DNA of 64,000 nt from Viola odorata (taxonomy: Eukaryota > Streptophyta > Magnoliopsida > Malpighiales > Violaceae), in the NCBI GenBank assembly GCA_963691705.1, contig OY829546.1, forward strand, positions 28,862,040 to 28,926,039. Reading direction: 5' to 3'. The translations under genes were made by a program, and so were the position numbers. This document shows positions 62,261 to 64,000 of the stretch, piece by piece (position 1 is the stretch's first letter; every line of letters starts with the position of its first letter). The notes under the pieces were generated by a model. That model saw nothing but the letters and a program-made list of their open reading frames with translations. It did not search any database and was not told the origin of the DNA.

Positions 62261-63414
62261 TTGCCAAACCCTAGTCGTCGCCAAACCCTAGCCGACTTGG
62301 GCTTTCTGGTGCGCCTATGCGTGCGCGCTGCTTGGCCCACGCGGCTTGCGATACGAGGATCGTATGATCCCCTCCCTTTTATCAAAGGTTCGCCCTCGAA
62401 TCTCATTCTGCATAGGGGTTGTATCGCAATCCCTCTTAGCATCAAGCCTTGCTTCTGCCATCTTTATTCACCTAAATCAAACTTAACACAAGAAAGTGGA
62501 AATCTATTTTCGGCGAACACAGTTTAGTAAACCAAGCCCAACTTTTGATTCCGATGTCCGAATTGCTTGATTCTTCTTGATTTAGATTCCTAACAGATAG
62601 GGCTTTCCAAGGAACTAAGATTCACTGAAATTGGACTCCAATAGGTATGTATTGAAATATGATTTCGAGACTAACACTTTTGTGGACTGTTTTTGTGACT
62701 CTTTTGTGACTCTTCTCGTGACTTAAATAAAAGACTCAAAATAGAAAAGTAATGACACTTTGGTGGACTGATTTTGTGACTCTAATTGACACAACGACAA
62801 AAGTAAAGGATAGTTACCAAACTTGAATGCCTTGAGCTCCGCTACTAATTGATAAGGCTCCAGTCGCCTAGAGACTTAGTAATGACATTGTGATCTAGTT
62901 CAAAGCTTGGATTTCGAATGCGGAAACATAACTCAAAGAAAACCGTGAAACTCCAACACTGAGAGCTCTTGGCACTTCACGTCGAATCCCTTGAGGTTCT
63001 TGTGTCAAACCGATGAATCTCCAAGACTGGGTGCTCTTGGCAATTCAAAGACGAATGACTCAATAGATAGCAACATCGGGCTTTACTTGTGGCTACTCTC
63101 AGCTTGCGATACTAGGAATAGAACAAGGTTCCAAAGGAACGGTTTATGAGGACGCACCTCTCAAAGACAAAGTCTCGTTCTTTTTCCAAAAATATCATAG
63201 ATTATTTTATTCATACGGCAAGGCCTTTAAATAGGCTAGGAAAATTACAAACTTAGAAATAAATAATTCCTAAACAGATAATTCCTAAATAGATAATTCC
63301 TAAATAAATAATTCCAAAATAAATAATCCCTAAATAAATAATCCCTAAATAAGCCAAAACTCTATATAGTAATTAAAAATACATAAAATAGGAAATATTA
63401 ATCCATACCCTCCT
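62261..63414. repeat. 1,154-bp Q unit
   Basis: Q box, GACATTG, private CCCTCCCTTTTATC near 62,373 (inside the polypurine tract complement), CCAAGCCCAAC near 62,533 and CTACTAATTGA near 62,845. Confidence 0.95.
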
Positions 63415-64000
63415 TTGCCAAACCCTAGTCGTCGCCAAACCCTAGCCGACTTGGGCTTTCTGGTGCGCCTATGCGTGCGCGCTGCTTGGCCCACGCGGCT
63501 TGCGATACGAGGATCGTATGATCCCCTCCCTCTTATCAAAGGTTCGCCCTCGAATCTCATTCTGCATAGGGGTTGTATCGCAATCCCTCTTAGCATCAAG
63601 CCTTGCTTCTGCCATCTTTATTCACCTAAATCAAACTTAACACAAGAAAGTGGAAATCTATTTTCGGCGAACACAGTTTAGTAAACCAAGCACAACTTTT
63701 GATTCCGATGTCCGAATTGCTTGATTCTTCTTGATTTAGATTCCTAACAGATAGGGCTTTCCAAGGAACTAAGATTCACTGAAATTGGACTCCAATAGGT
63801 ATGTATTGAAATATGATTTCGAGACTAACACTTTTGTGGACTGTTTTTGTGACTCTTTTGTGACTCTTCTCGTGACTTAAATAAAAGACTCAAAATAGAA
63901 AAGTAATGACACTTTGGTGGACTGATTTTGTGACTCTAATTGACACAACGACAAAAGTAAAGGATAGTTACCAAACTTGAATGCCTTGAGCTCCGCTACT
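63415..64000. repeat. Partial unit at right edge (Q box)
   Basis: Cut by the window end in the middle of the leader-like region, 44-bp segment present. The array continues beyond the window. Confidence 0.95.

Larger units (their letters stand above)
1..64000. repeat. Long-monomer satellite array, about 56 head-to-tail units
   Basis: The whole window is one tandem repeat. The box with two AAACCCTAG motifs recurs 55 times at spacings of 1,109, 1,110, 1,138, 1,153, 1,154 or 1,311 bases, always in the same orientation. Variant codes used below are as follows. Box alleles: Q (CGCCAAACC), K (CGCAAAACC), H (GTCATCGCC), Y (CTATACGTG), R (TTAGAATAAAG, some 155 bases further on). Body families: A (ACGAAAAAAG, AACGCC, TGCAAGAC, TATCAGG), B (ACGACAAAAG, AATGCC, CTCCAAGAC, GGGCTTACT, TATAAGG), C (mostly like B in its first half, but GGGCTTTACT and TATGAGG). 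Length differences come from a 44-bp segment that may be absent, one 15-bp minisatellite unit, a 1-base indel in GGGCTT(T)ACT, and a 157-bp duplication. Copies look nearly identical by eye; I did not compute identity. Kilobase plant satellites derived from LTR retrotransposons are known, for example in potato, and this fits that class. Confidence 0.98.
53029..64000. repeat. Block V: 1,154-bp units, more diverged toward the right end
   Basis: Nine complete 1,154-bp units and one partial unit, all with C bodies, in the box order H, Q, Q, R, H, R, H, H, Q, Q. None carries the 157-bp duplication. Units from 58,799 to 63,414 share GACATTG in place of GAAATTG and carry several private substitutions each. 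No gene is visible. Confidence 0.93.

Noticed and set aside
1..64000. CRISPR array or bacterial repeat system
   Set aside because: The repeats are contiguous kilobase units without unique spacers, no cas-like gene is present, and the base composition and telobox motifs point to a plant nuclear genome.
1..64000. Ribosomal DNA spacer or 5S rDNA array
   Set aside because: No 5S, 18S, 5.8S or 25S rRNA sequence or internal control region is visible in any unit.
1..64000. Assembly artefact producing false repetition
   Set aside because: Distinct, ordered subfamilies, private substitutions and several higher-order periods argue for genuine sequence. Exact unit number and the near-identical tetramers could still be affected by assembly, which cannot be judged from the sequence alone.

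Overview
This window is one uninterrupted tandem array of a long satellite DNA. The same unit of about 1.1 kb, head to tail and in one orientation, fills all 64,000 bases: 54 complete copies plus a partial copy at each end. I see no single-copy gene, tRNA, rRNA, CRISPR array or inserted mobile element. Every open frame is short, recurs once per unit, and mostly starts at TTG rather than ATG. The setting looks eukaryotic, most likely an angiosperm: kilobase-scale satellites with higher-order structure, plant telobox motifs (AAACCCTA and CCCTAAA), and features resembling a plant LTR retrotransposon. Species and chromosome position cannot be read from the sequence, but a centromeric, pericentromeric or subtelomeric heterochromatin block is the natural expectation.

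Anatomy of a unit. Read on the minus strand, the unit resembles a collapsed LTR retrotransposon. It has a 13-base polypurine tract, then a U3-like segment with GC-rich and AT-rich parts. The AT-rich part carries a 15-bp minisatellite of five or six copies just upstream of a TATA-like TATTTAAA and an AATAAA signal. A leader-like region of about 700 bases follows, then an ATG in good context opening a 48-codon frame that runs into the next polypurine tract and U3. This fits a chain of LTR-internal-LTR-internal units, as reported for tandem TRIM or other LTR-derived plant satellites. I could not find a convincing primer binding site or exact TG...CA ends, so the origin is inferred.

Layout, using unit starts at the duplicated AAACCCTAG box. 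(I) 1-20,168: units of 1,110 and 1,138 bp alternate, giving a 2,248-bp dimeric higher-order repeat (HOR), with phase breaks at about 1-3.3 kb and 11.1-13.4 kb. (II) 20,169-33,824: twelve 1,138-bp units with a superimposed 3,414-bp trimer visible from shared substitutions. (III) 33,825-36,087: a junction of mosaic units. (IV) 36,088-53,028: 1,154-bp units interleaved with 1,311-bp units that carry a 157-bp tandem duplication of the U3-like segment, forming 2,465-bp dimers and 4,773-bp tetramers. (V) 53,029-64,000: 1,154-bp units, including R-H dimers, with more private substitutions toward the right end.

How it works together. There is no gene circuit. The information lies in the pattern of variants: three body families (A, B, C), five box alleles, a 44-bp presence/absence polymorphism, a 15-bp copy-number difference and a 157-bp duplication. 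Together they form a readable record of unequal exchange and local homogenisation.
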